Below are positions 7,010 through 14,198 of a stretch of DNA of 22,654 nt, in pieces. The stretch spans positions 1 through 22,654 of IMG/VR virus record IMGVR_UViG_3300028820_000067; one strand, given 5' to 3'. The stretch is from a virus. The position numbers were made by a program, and so were the translations under genes. Numbering within the stretch: position 1 is the stretch's first letter; every line of letters begins with the position of its first letter. The notes under the pieces were generated by a model. That model was not told the origin of the DNA, searched no databases, and saw only the letters and a list, made by a program, of their open reading frames with translations.

Positions 7010-7716
7010 GACGGCAACCCTCCAAACTCGTTACTATCTTCAAGTGCCATGAAACAAATCGGATTCAGCGGCACAGGCACTGGATAGGTAGCGTATGTTC
7101 CCGTTGTCCAATGTGTAATTTGTACTTCACCCGTCGGAAGTACCACCACAATCGCCGAACCCGATGTAAAACTCGGCAAACTAAATACCTGCCGTGTCGC
7201 AGGTCTAAACTGATCCGGTAAGGTAAAGAGTGTGCCCGTAGGCGTCCCTGTCGCAGGCTTATTAAAAAACCCTTCCAAAAACACCCGATTCGAAATATCC
7301 CGATACACCTTCACAAACGGTGTAATGCTCCCCGCGCTACTCAACCCAAACGGATTTCCATATACATTACTTTCATTCTGATAATCTCTTAGTAGAAAGT
7401 GATTGAACGGTGGATTGAGACTCAACATCGATAAAATCATTCGTGCGCCTGCCATGATTTTCCTGCGCGAGACTGCGCCGTCCGCAATCCGATTTTCAGT
7501 CACCCAGTTCGGCGACTCAACCGCCGATAGCCGCGCGTGCAAATTCCTCGTGCGATTCACCAACGCTTGCGTTGCCAAATTAGAAAAGGCGTTAGTGCCA
7601 TCAGGGTTGCGCGCTAAAACTGAATCCGTGTTCTTCAACCGATACACCCTGCCTGTCGACCAGTTATAGGTCTCGCTCTCGCCAAAATTCGGCTCCACTT
7701 GTGGTATATCCGACAT
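7006..7716 (-). CDS. Fibre-like / receptor-binding-type structural protein between tube and chaperone
   Basis: This is a 236-residue protein. Residues about 20-70 (TGRVYRLKNTDSVLARNPDGTNAFSNLATQALVNRTRNLH) resemble the N-terminal attachment region of phage fibre and baseplate-upper proteins, with the recurring ALxNRTxxL motif. The C-terminal half has a GTLFTLPDQFRPATRQVFSLPSF stretch followed by IVVVLPTGEVQITHW. This is the pattern of small beta-sandwich tip domains of fibres (LPxGFRP...G.V..). It sits between tail tube and tail chaperone, where P2 and Mu have no fibre gene. It may decorate the tail tube or act as a short fibre. The family is not certain. Confidence 0.55.
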   Translation of the reverse strand: MSDIPQVEPNFGESETYNWSTGRVYRLKNTDSVLARNPDGTNAFSNLATQALVNRTRNLHARLSAVESPNWVTENRIADGAVSRRKIMAGARMILSMLSLNPPFNHFLLRDYQNESNVYGNPFGLSSAGSITPFVKVYRDISNRVFLEGFFNKPATGTPTGTLFTLPDQFRPATRQVFSLPSFTSGSAIVVVLPTGEVQITHWTTGTYATYPVPVPLNPICFMALEDSNEFGGLPS

Positions 7717-7718
7717 CG

Positions 7719-8237
7719 CTACGCTCCTGTGTTGAGTTTATAGCCTTCTAACAAATTCTCTCCATTCACCTTGTAGATGTTTGCCAGCACATCGACTTCA
7801 AAGAGTGTCGCCCCTGCCACAATGAGCTTAGCATAATACACCGTCATCATGCATTCCATCGTTACATTTTCGTTCTGCCGAAACTGCCCCAAATCCATAT
7901 CCTTAAAAATTCCCGCTGTGGAATACACGACTGGCAGTTGTGTTAAGCGTCCTTGTGGCGTGTAGGTTTCCAAGTTGCATCGCGCCATCAGGTTATAGAC
8001 CTTTGTGGGATTGAGCGCAACGCCGAAGGCTTCGGGATAAAACGCGCTCCACTTCAATCGGCTTTCCATTTTCTCAAAGCCCGACGGAAACTCCGTCTCG
8101 CCTACCATGCCCAATGCCTTGTGGTCTATCATCTTGGATTTGACCTTCGGCAAATCTAATTCTTCGACGCGTCCCAAATACGAGACGCCGTCTAAATACA
8201 CATTCGCATTCGTGAGTCGGTTAATCAGTAGTGCCAT
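7719..8237 (-). CDS. Major tail tube protein (P2 FII-like)
   Basis: This 172-residue protein is of the P2 FII type. It opens LTNANVYLDGVSYLGRVEELDLPKVKSK, continues with a GMVGETEFPSGFEKMESRLKWSAFYPE segment, and ends in a beta-rich half with MTVYYAKLIVAGATLFEVDVLANIYKVNG. P2 FII has about 172 residues, the same length. It polymerises as hexameric rings to form the inner tube. It follows the sheath stop by 11 bp, the usual sheath-tube order. Confidence 0.93.
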   Translation of the reverse strand: MALLINRLTNANVYLDGVSYLGRVEELDLPKVKSKMIDHKALGMVGETEFPSGFEKMESRLKWSAFYPEAFGVALNPTKVYNLMARCNLETYTPQGRLTQLPVVYSTAGIFKDMDLGQFRQNENVTMECMMTVYYAKLIVAGATLFEVDVLANIYKVNGENLLEGYKLNTGA

Positions 8238-8248
8238 GTGGTGCTGAA

Positions 8249-8470
8249 TTAAAATTTCAAAAGTGAAATATCAACAAAGGATTCAAAGCGCACGCGCTCC
8301 ATCGGCACAGGCGGCATGAAGTTGAAATCAAACCGCAATTTGCCTTGTGCGATTTCTGTTTCAGGATTTTTTGCGCTATCAAACACACACTCGCCATCGA
8401 CCAGCGCGCCGCGTGCAATGAGCGTGCGCATAAACGCATTCACCGTCTCTATCGGCGGTTGCATCGCGCT
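8249..8470 (-). pseudogene. Tail sheath protein, C-terminal remnant only
   Basis: About 73 codons are left: AMQPPIETVNAFMRTLIARGALVDGECVFD, then EIAQGKLRFDFNFMPPVPMERVRFE, ending SLLKF with a TAA at 8251-8249. These are the last two conserved blocks of P2-like contractile sheath proteins, which are normally about 390-480 residues. Upstream of about 8470 the sequence changes to cas9 in a different frame. No start codon belonging to a sheath is present, so some 320 or more residues are missing. Without a sheath this tail block cannot make a working contractile tail unless an intact copy exists elsewhere. Confidence 0.85.
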
Positions 8471-9687
8471 TGTATTTGCTGTAAGTGCTAAGTTTCTGCA
8501 CAAAGCCTTGTGTGGTTGCGGCAATGACGGCGGCATCGAGCGCATGGTGTCGGTGGTCTTTGCGGTTCTTTTCGGCAAGGGCTTCTAACTCATCGAGCGT
8601 GGCTTCCTGTCGATTTTTGCCAAGCGGGTGCAGGAGCGAATTGAGTCCCCAGAGGGTTCGGAGTTTTGCGGTGGCTTGTCCGTTGCTGACAACGATGTTC
8701 GGGCAAATGGTTTCGAGATAGGCTTTGGCTTCGCGAGCAAGATACGCCGTATCGTTGAGCTGGAGCGAGATGAAGTCTTCTGTGTTAATTTCCTCTTGCG
8801 TAAAGCGTCGGAGTTTTGGATTGACTTTCTCTTTCTTCTTTTTCTTTGCAAAGCCAAGGAGTTCAGCAAGGTCACGAAACTTTTTCACACGCTCAATCAT
8901 CTGCTTATATTCCGCTTCGCTGATGACTATTCGCTCTTTCATTTCAAAGGGCGAGAGGTTTTTCTTTTTCTTGCGGTTGAAGTCGGCAAAGCAAAGCGTG
9001 AGGTTGTTAAAGGAATCGTCTTGTGTGCGCGAGTAAGGCAAGATGTGTTCAATGTCAATCTCGTTGTTTCGGAAAAGCATTTCGGCAGAAATTTGCTTGC
9101 CCGTGTAAGGACAAACGCCCTTACATTCGAGTCAGAGTTTATACTTGATGATGTCCTCGCTTGAAGGATTTTGGATACCAAGTTTTCGGATTTCATTAGC
9201 GGCGTGTTCGTTGATTTTGCGGCGCATTTCATTTTCTTTGGTGAGTTCTTCGCGTTTTGCTTTGGGCAATTTCAGTTCGCGTGCAAACTCGATATGGATA
9301 GCGTCGGGCTTTCCGTATTTTTTGATGAGTGCATTCACAAGTCGGCGCAGTTCAAACAAGCCTTGTTGCACAATGGGGTTGCGTAGGTTCGGGACTTCAT
9401 CAAGTTTGTCTAACAGTGCTTTTGGGCGTTTATCGCTGTGGTGATAGCCTGCTTCGACGCACGCATCAGAATAATTAAACCCTTGTTTGAAAAATGGAAT
9501 GAGCTTCTTCATGGCGCGTTGGCTTAGACTTGCGTAGCCTTGTTTGAAGTGGATTTTGGTCAAGGCTTTTGCGCCTGCGTCAGAGAGTCCCCATTTTTCT
9601 TTGCCGTATCGCTCCAACCACTCGTTATCGGTTGCATCGTAGATGATTTTCCATCAGCGTTCTTTTTCGTTATCGATAAACCGGAAG
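8471..9687 (-). pseudogene. cas9: cas9 fragment: RuvC-II, HNH and RuvC-III region, two in-frame TGA stops
   Basis: One continuous minus-strand frame of about 405 codons reads as the second half of a type II-C-like Cas9. Recognisable parts in order are WKIIYDATDNEWLERYGKEKWGLSD; KIHFKQGYASLS; AGYHHSD; RuvC-II (IHIEFARELKLPKAKRE); CKGVCPYTGKQIS; the HNH motif (IDIEHILPYSRTQDDSFNNL...FNRKKKK); and RuvC-III (DHRHHALDAAVIAAT). TGA replaces a sense codon at 9656-9654 (family usually Leu, before Trp) and at 9134-9132 (family Trp). The N-terminal RuvC-I, bridge helix and recognition lobe are missing at the phage end. The C-terminal PAM-interacting domain is missing at the sheath junction. The HNH and visible RuvC catalytic residues remain, but the gene cannot make Cas9. 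Confidence 0.92.
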
Positions 9688-9844
9688 TTTGAGAATTGAG
9701 AAAAAAGTCAGAAAGTTGCTGTAAGTGCTTGCGAAAACAACACTTATGGACAACAACGCTCGCAAAGACGGTTTGAGAATTTTTCCGATTTTCTTCCGAA
9801 TTATGCTCATAGTTTGAGAATTTTTTGTGTGATTTTGGTGAAAA
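9688..9844 (+). mobile_element. Presumed left end of the Mu-like prophage (transposase-binding repeats)
   Basis: Three direct copies of GTTTGAGAATT occur at 9688-9698, 9771-9781 and 9812-9822, all in the same orientation, outside the repressor gene and next to interrupted cas9. Mu has three MuA sites at its left end with a wide first gap and a narrow second gap, and here the spacings are 83 and 41 bp. A 5'-TG, as at Mu termini, occurs at 9690-9691, but all three copies share the GTT before it. The exact end is therefore uncertain, somewhere between about 9657 and 9690. The right end and the target duplication are not in the window. Confidence 0.72.
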
Positions 9845-10624
9845 TTAAGGTTGCTTGATGATGAGAACCACACGACCTACGATGGAGGCTTGAACCGCTG
9901 GCGTAAGTTTAATAGACTTGAATTTTGGGTTGGCAGGTTTGAGCCAGAACTCGCCGTTTTTGCGTTTTTGGAGTGTTTTGACCGTGTAACCTTCGCCAGG
10001 AAGGCTGACGACAACGATTTTGTTGGGAATAGGCTCGGTGGTGCGGTCGACAACGATGATGTCTCCGTCGGCGATGCCTGCGCCGACCATTGATGAGCCC
10101 AAAACACGCACAGCAAAGGCGTTTTTAGGGCGTTTAAGGAGCTTTTTATCGAGGATTAAATGCTCGTGATGGTCGTCAGGCGGAAGGTCGGGTGTACCTG
10201 CGGGGATTCTGTAAGTGTAGAATGGGATTTGGATTTCGTCTTCGGGGGTGGGGAGGGGTTGGAAGTCGGAATGGCGTGCGGAAACGAGTTTGTAGAGGTA
10301 ATTGACCTTTTGCTCTAATTGCTTGATTTTATGAGGCTCGGCGGGCGATGGCGTAGGCGGCTCTTGTGCTTGTTTTTCCTCTCCCTTCTCTTCTTGCTTC
10401 TCCTCTTTCTTCTGAAACATCTCCCCTTTACCTGTTAAAAGCCAATTTACATTGAGACCGAAATGTTGATTAACTAACATCAACATCTCCCCGCCGGGAA
10501 TACTTAAATCTGATTCCACTTGTGATAAAAAACTTCGAGAAACCTTGATTTTATCAGCGATTTCAGCTTGTGTCAGTCCCAATTTTTTTCTAAACACACC
10601 AAAACGCTCTCCTATTGTATTCAT
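9845..10624 (-). CDS. LexA/CI-type phage repressor (XRE HTH plus S24 self-cleaving domain)
   Basis: This 259-residue protein has an N-terminal XRE helix-turn-helix (residues about 8-65: LTQAEIADKIKVSRSFLSQVESD). A Lys/Glu/Pro-rich linker (71-100) follows, then an S24 peptidase domain. The likely cleavage bond is Ala-Gly in YRIPAGTPD. The catalytic Ser is in LGSSMVGAGIADGDIIVVDRT and the Lys in GYTVKTLQKR. Such repressors hold the early promoter shut and self-cleave when RecA filaments form after DNA damage, so the prophage is probably SOS-inducible. This differs from Mu itself, whose c repressor is not of the S24 type. It diverges from the early operon across 56 bp. Confidence 0.93.
   Translation of the reverse strand: MNTIGERFGVFRKKLGLTQAEIADKIKVSRSFLSQVESDLSIPGGEMLMLVNQHFGLNVNWLLTGKGEMFQKKEEKQEEKGEEKQAQEPPTPSPAEPHKIKQLEQKVNYLYKLVSARHSDFQPLPTPEDEIQIPFYTYRIPAGTPDLPPDDHHEHLILDKKLLKRPKNAFAVRVLGSSMVGAGIADGDIIVVDRTTEPIPNKIVVVSLPGEGYTVKTLQKRKNGEFWLKPANPKFKSIKLTPAVQASIVGRVVLIIKQP
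10463..10486. promoter_or_regulatory. Inverted repeat inside repressor gene, possible operator
   Basis: ATGTTGAT and ATCAACAT (8-bp arms) flank the central TAACTAAC. The central octamer is the reverse complement of GTTAGTTA in the early-promoter repeats. This could be an additional repressor site, but it lies in coding sequence and may be chance. Confidence 0.3.
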
Positions 10625-10631
10625 AAAAAAA

Positions 10632-10664
10632 GTTAGTTTACTTGACTTTTGTTAGTTAATTGAC
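10632..10664. promoter_or_regulatory. Operator-like direct repeats between repressor and early genes
   Basis: GTTAGTTTACTTGAC (10632-10646) and GTTAGTTAATTGAC (10651-10664) are near-identical direct repeats. They span the -35 region and spacer of the early promoter. A protein bound here would block RNA polymerase, so these are good candidates for repressor or Ner-like sites. Confidence 0.6.
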
Positions 10665-10670
10665 TATATT
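10642..10670 (+). promoter_or_regulatory. Early promoter, TTGACT-N17-TATATT
   Basis: A near-consensus sigma-70 type promoter: TTGACT at 10642-10647, 17 bp, TATATT at 10665-10670. Transcription would start at about 10677, only a few bases before the ATG at 10681. The first early mRNA is therefore leaderless or nearly so, or uses the in-frame ATG at 10711. Confidence 0.65.
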
Positions 10671-10680
10671 AGAACTTAAA

Positions 10681-10932
10681 ATGATTACTAAACTAACAAA
10701 ATTAGGTCAAATGGAAGGCGAAGTCTTGAAAAAGCGCGATACACGGAGAATGAAGTCGATTTGTCGTGGTATTTATGCGCAAATCGCATCTGAAATCGGC
10801 AAGAGCGAAAACGCTGTGCGGATGGCGATTCGGCGCGGTAACTGGGAATTGCAAAAACGATATGCAGAGATTTTGAAAGAAAGACTATCGGTCAGAGATG
10901 AATTTCAAAAACTCTTAAAGGAGGTTGCCTGA
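10681..10932 (+). CDS. Small HTH protein, first early gene (Ner-position regulator)
   Basis: This is an 83-residue basic protein. The segment IYAQIASEIGKSENAVRMAIRRGNW (residues about 38-62) looks like a helix-turn-helix. It is the first gene after the early promoter and stands opposite the repressor, the place of ner in Mu, where Ner down-regulates early and repressor transcription. Sequence similarity to Ner is not evident, so the role is inferred from position. An upstream TTG at 10660 is in frame but lies in the promoter; the ATG at 10681 is preferred. The gene ends in an AGGAGGT that serves as the ribosome site of the transposase gene, and its TGA overlaps that ATG. Confidence 0.7.
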   Translation: MITKLTKLGQMEGEVLKKRDTRRMKSICRGIYAQIASEIGKSENAVRMAIRRGNWELQKRYAEILKERLSVRDEFQKLLKEVA

Positions 10933-12998
10933 TGGAAAACGCGCTGAAACAGGTTCGAGACTTTGATAATGATTTCTCGAACCAAATCTCGAACCTTGAA
11001 GATGTAGTTCGAATCCCTGTTAACTTATTTGATAACAATCATTTACAAGAAAATAAGACTTTTTTAGCGATGGAAGAAGTCTCGAACCTTTTGGGTGTAT
11101 CAGAAGCGGCTATTCGGAAAGCAATCAAGGCGGGGAAATACAGGGCGGTTAGAGATTTGGTTGATGGTCGGAAGCCGTATCGCATTGCGTTGTCGTCGTT
11201 GCCGATTGAGGCACAGAGGAAGTGGGCGAAGATGAAGGGTGTAGGTCGTGATGAGGGTGAAGTGATGAGTGCGGTTGAGGTACGGGCGTTGGCGGAGGCA
11301 CCTGACTACAATCGGCGGAAGGCGTTGCGGTATTTAGAGGCGTTTCGGGTGATTGAGGGGTTGAAAGGCGAAACAGCAATTCAAGAGGCGTTGGACAAGG
11401 CGGGGATTGAGTTGGATTACAAGTCGGTGATGCGGGAGCGGGCGCGGTATCGCGAGGAAGGGATTACGGCGTTGATTGGCAAGTATGGGAAGCGGAAAGG
11501 AACTTCGATTCTTGATGATGAGAAGCGGTTTGGGAAAGGAATCCGAGAAGTCTATGCGTTTTTCAAGTCGCTCTATTTGAAGGAAGGTGCGCCGTCGTTG
11601 CAGGCGTGTTATGTGGCGACGGTGGGGTTTGCCAAAGAGCGTGGGTATGAAGGGTTGATTCAGCGTGGGGAGTTTCCGAGTGCGGATACGTTTCGGGACA
11701 AGTTGCGCAAGGAGATTGGGGAGAGTGCGATATACTTGGCGCGCTATGGGCAGGCGGCGTGGAATAGGAAGTATGCGGCGTTTGCGCATCGGGATTATAC
11801 GAAGGTCAAGGCGGGGGCGGTATGGGTTTCTGACCATAGGCAACTTGACCAGCTTTGGATAATGCCAGATGGCACAAAGAAGCGGGTATGGATAACGGTG
11901 TGGCGGGATTTTAAGACGGCGAAGTGGCTCTCATGGTTGCTCCATGTGGAGGCACCGAACTCGGAGCATGTATTCGAGACATTCTGCCAAGCGGTAGCGA
12001 AGTGGGGAGTGCCAGAAGAGATTTTGATTGATAACGGGAAGGATTATCGGGTGCATGATTTTGCGGGCGGTCGGAAGGTGCATCGGGTTGAGGTGGATAC
12101 GGGTCGGGCGCGGAGTTTGATGGCGTTGCTTGGGATACGGGTGCATTTTAGTGCGCCTTACAATGCGCAGGCGAAGCCGATTGAGCGGGATTTCCTTTTG
12201 TTCAAGGAGTGGTGCGATAAGATGTCGAGTGGGTATTTCGGTGGGAATCCGGTGGAGCGACCGGAGATGGTTGTGCCGAGGTTGGTATTTGAGCGGGGCG
12301 AGGAGATTGTCAGTGAGTTTGTGGAGCGGGTGTTGAATGTCTATAAGTCAGATGGGAAGGTTCATTGTGGGCGGTCGCGTGATGAGGTGTGGAATCAGGA
12401 GTTTGAGGGGTTGAAGCGCGTGAGCGAAGAGGCGTTGCGGCTCTATCGGTTCAGGGTATCGGGTGAATTTACGATTCGGCGGAATGGGATTTACGATTCA
12501 AAGCTCAGGGATTATTACTACGGGGTATGGTGTGAAGGGAACGAGGGTCGGCGGGTGTATTTACGGCGGAATCCGAAGCGGTATCAAGAGGCATGGGTAT
12601 TTGATGCGAAGACAGATGAGTATTTGGGGGTAGCGGTGTTGGGGTATTGGTCGACGGCGGCGTTGGCGAAGTCGTCGTTGGAGTTAGCGAAGGTTAAGGA
12701 AGTGATACAGGCGAAGAAGCGGCAGAAGAAGACGCTGAAATTGTTGAATGAGCAAGGGTTTAAGATAAGCGAAGCGGAGTTGGTGCGGTATCAGGCGGCG
12801 GGGTTGGCGAATGAGACGGGTGGTGTGAGTGAGGAGGTTGCGAAGGCGACGGTGACGATGCTGACGAAGATGGACGAGGTAGCGGCGACGGCGAAGCGGA
12901 CGGGGACGCATGATATTTCGGCGTTTGGGGTTAGTGATGAGGAGATGGAGCGGGAGCGGGAGAAGCGGAAGGTGAAGTATCATTTTTTGAGGGATTAA
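10932..12998 (+). CDS. MuA-like DDE transposase
   Basis: This 688-residue protein is close to Mu A (663) in length. Residues about 42-100 form a Mu-type DNA-binding HTH (FLAMEEVSNLLGVSEAAIRKAIKAGKYRAVR...IALSSLP). A second helical DNA-binding region follows to about 280. The catalytic core has Asp301 (VWVSDHRQLD), Asp367 (ILIDNGKDY) and Glu418 (NAQAKPIERDF), spaced much like D269-D336-E392 of MuA. The C-terminus is basic and helical, as expected for the segment contacting B. It binds phage ends and carries out strand transfer in replicative transposition. A strong AAAGGAGGT lies just upstream of the ATG, which overlaps the previous stop (TGATG). Confidence 0.96.
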   Translation: MENALKQVRDFDNDFSNQISNLEDVVRIPVNLFDNNHLQENKTFLAMEEVSNLLGVSEAAIRKAIKAGKYRAVRDLVDGRKPYRIALSSLPIEAQRKWAKMKGVGRDEGEVMSAVEVRALAEAPDYNRRKALRYLEAFRVIEGLKGETAIQEALDKAGIELDYKSVMRERARYREEGITALIGKYGKRKGTSILDDEKRFGKGIREVYAFFKSLYLKEGAPSLQACYVATVGFAKERGYEGLIQRGEFPSADTFRDKLRKEIGESAIYLARYGQAAWNRKYAAFAHRDYTKVKAGAVWVSDHRQLDQLWIMPDGTKKRVWITVWRDFKTAKWLSWLLHVEAPNSEHVFETFCQAVAKWGVPEEILIDNGKDYRVHDFAGGRKVHRVEVDTGRARSLMALLGIRVHFSAPYNAQAKPIERDFLLFKEWCDKMSSGYFGGNPVERPEMVVPRLVFERGEEIVSEFVERVLNVYKSDGKVHCGRSRDEVWNQEFEGLKRVSEEALRLYRFRVSGEFTIRRNGIYDSKLRDYYYGVWCEGNEGRRVYLRRNPKRYQEAWVFDAKTDEYLGVAVLGYWSTAALAKSSLELAKVKEVIQAKKRQKKTLKLLNEQGFKISEAELVRYQAAGLANETGGVSEEVAKATVTMLTKMDEVAATAKRTGTHDISAFGVSDEEMEREREKRKVKYHFLRD

Positions 12999-13004
12999 AA
13001 AAAT

Positions 13005-13052
13005 AAACCGTGTTAGCGACACGGTTTAGCACCTGCGAGGAGCAGGGTTTTT
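13005..13052 (+). terminator. Tandem hairpins with T-tract between A and B genes
   Basis: First hairpin: AAACCGTGT (13005-13013), loop TAGCG, ACACGGTTT (13019-13027), a perfect 9-bp stem. Second hairpin: CCTGC (13032-13036), loop GAGGA, GCAGG (13042-13046), followed by GTTTTTC. The second looks like a weak intrinsic terminator lying inside the early operon. It would attenuate transcription from A into B, or stabilise the A mRNA 3' end. It could also be a small structured RNA. Confidence 0.6.
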
Positions 13053-13074
13053 CTAACATAAAACATAAACAACT

Positions 13075-14058
13075 ATGAGCAAGATAGCAAATTTATCGGT
13101 TATGAACCAACTGAAAGAGTGGTTCGAGAGGAAGCAAGCGGCGGCGAAGGCGCGTGGGGAGAGTTACTCATACGCCGACCTTGCGCGTGATTTGGGTTAC
13201 GCCGAGAATTCGTCGCTGATGTCACAATACTTCGCGGGGAAGTATGCGGGGGATTTAGTAAAGCTGGAGCGGCGGATTGTGGAGTTTTTGCGGCGCGAGA
13301 GCGAGTTGCAGGAGTTGATTGAGTGGTCGAGTTTGGAAGAGGAGCGGTTTCGGTTTGTGGAGACGAGTGTGTTTAAGCGGTTGAATGAAGCGGCGAAGAT
13401 GTGTCAGCTTCGGGGGCAGATTGGGCGTTTGACGGGCGAATCGGGGCGTGGGAAGACGCGGGCGGTGTTGGAGTATGCGCGTCGGGATAGTGGGGTGATT
13501 GTGATTCAGGCGCACAAGTATTTTACGGCGAAGGAAGTATTTCGGGAAATTGCATACAAATGCGGGATTGAGCCGCGCGGCACGATTCACACGTTGATGT
13601 TGGGTATTGTTGAGAAGCTTAAAGGCACGCGTCGGCTTATCATTATTGACGAGGCAGAGCATCTGAACGCAAACACACTCGATGAAATCCGACAGTTAAA
13701 TGACCGAGCGGGCGTAGGTGTGTTGTATGTTGGGACGGAAAAATTCAAGTCTAAAATCACGACGCTGCGGGGTGATTACGGTTACATTGTGAATCGGATT
13801 AAGGTGCCGGCGACACTTGCGCCAATTACGGTAAGCGATGTGAAGATGTTGGTTGAAACGGTGATTGAAAGTCCTTCGGAAGCGGTTGTAAATGCGTTTG
13901 CCAAGGAAGCGATGGGCGATGTGCGTTTACTGGAGAATTTGGTCTTTAAGGCGATTGTGGCGGCAAGGCATTCAGGGGTTTCTGTGAATAGTACTGAATT
14001 CGTGAAAATCATTCACGATGTCGCAGACATTTTACTGGAAAGGGGGGTTGCGGCATGA
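13075..14058 (+). CDS. MuB-like AAA+ ATPase, target-DNA activator
   Basis: This 327-residue protein (Mu B is 312) has an N-terminal helix-turn-helix region (residues about 15-80: SYADLARDLGYAENSSLMSQYFAGKYAGD) like the MuB N-domain. The AAA+ core carries Walker A GESGRGKT at about 122-129 and Walker B RLIIIDEAEHL near 190-200. A C-terminal helical lid with VTVSDVKMLVETV follows. MuB coats target DNA in an ATP-dependent way, stimulates A and provides target immunity. The start lacks a Shine-Dalgarno and is preceded by an A-rich stretch (ACATAAACAACT). Its stop overlaps the next ORF (ATGA). Confidence 0.95.
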   Translation: MSKIANLSVMNQLKEWFERKQAAAKARGESYSYADLARDLGYAENSSLMSQYFAGKYAGDLVKLERRIVEFLRRESELQELIEWSSLEEERFRFVETSVFKRLNEAAKMCQLRGQIGRLTGESGRGKTRAVLEYARRDSGVIVIQAHKYFTAKEVFREIAYKCGIEPRGTIHTLMLGIVEKLKGTRRLIIIDEAEHLNANTLDEIRQLNDRAGVGVLYVGTEKFKSKITTLRGDYGYIVNRIKVPATLAPITVSDVKMLVETVIESPSEAVVNAFAKEAMGDVRLLENLVFKAIVAARHSGVSVNSTEFVKIIHDVADILLERGVAA

Positions 14059-14198
14059 GACGGTTGAAAATTTGGTTATTACGGCGCACGATTTACTGGT
14101 GTGTGGACAAACTGCGTGAGTTAAGGGTTGAGGCGGGAGTGTATTACACGACGCTTGGCAACGAGGTGATTATGATTGAGAAAGGGGGTGAAGAATGA
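14055..14198 (+). CDS. Small hypothetical early protein (47 aa)
   Basis: The peptide MRRLKIWLLRRTIYWCVDKLRELRVEAG... has 47 residues, with a basic amphipathic N-terminus and a YYTTLGNEVIMI strand. It has no recognisable family. It is supported by tight coupling on both sides: its ATG overlaps the B gene stop (ATGA), and its stop overlaps the next start. The AAAGGGGG near its end acts as the ribosome site for the following gene. Confidence 0.62.
   Translation: MRRLKIWLLRRTIYWCVDKLRELRVEAGVYYTTLGNEVIMIEKGGEE

Noticed and set aside
8628-9164. Plus-strand frame of 178 codons opposite cas9
   Set aside because: It is a shadow of the cas9 frame, which has clear family motifs on the minus strand.
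9132-9656. TGA as selenocysteine or Trp in cas9
   Set aside because: There is no SECIS-like structure at the sites and Cas9 has no selenoprotein forms. TGA ends many genes here, often overlapping the next ATG.
8471-9687. Fragment as an IscB or stand-alone HNH homing endonuclease carried by the phage
   Set aside because: The flanking segments (ATDNEWLERYG, KIHFKQGYASLS, CPYTGKQ) are Cas9-specific and the fragment starts and stops at junctions without its own start. It also carries two nonsense codons.
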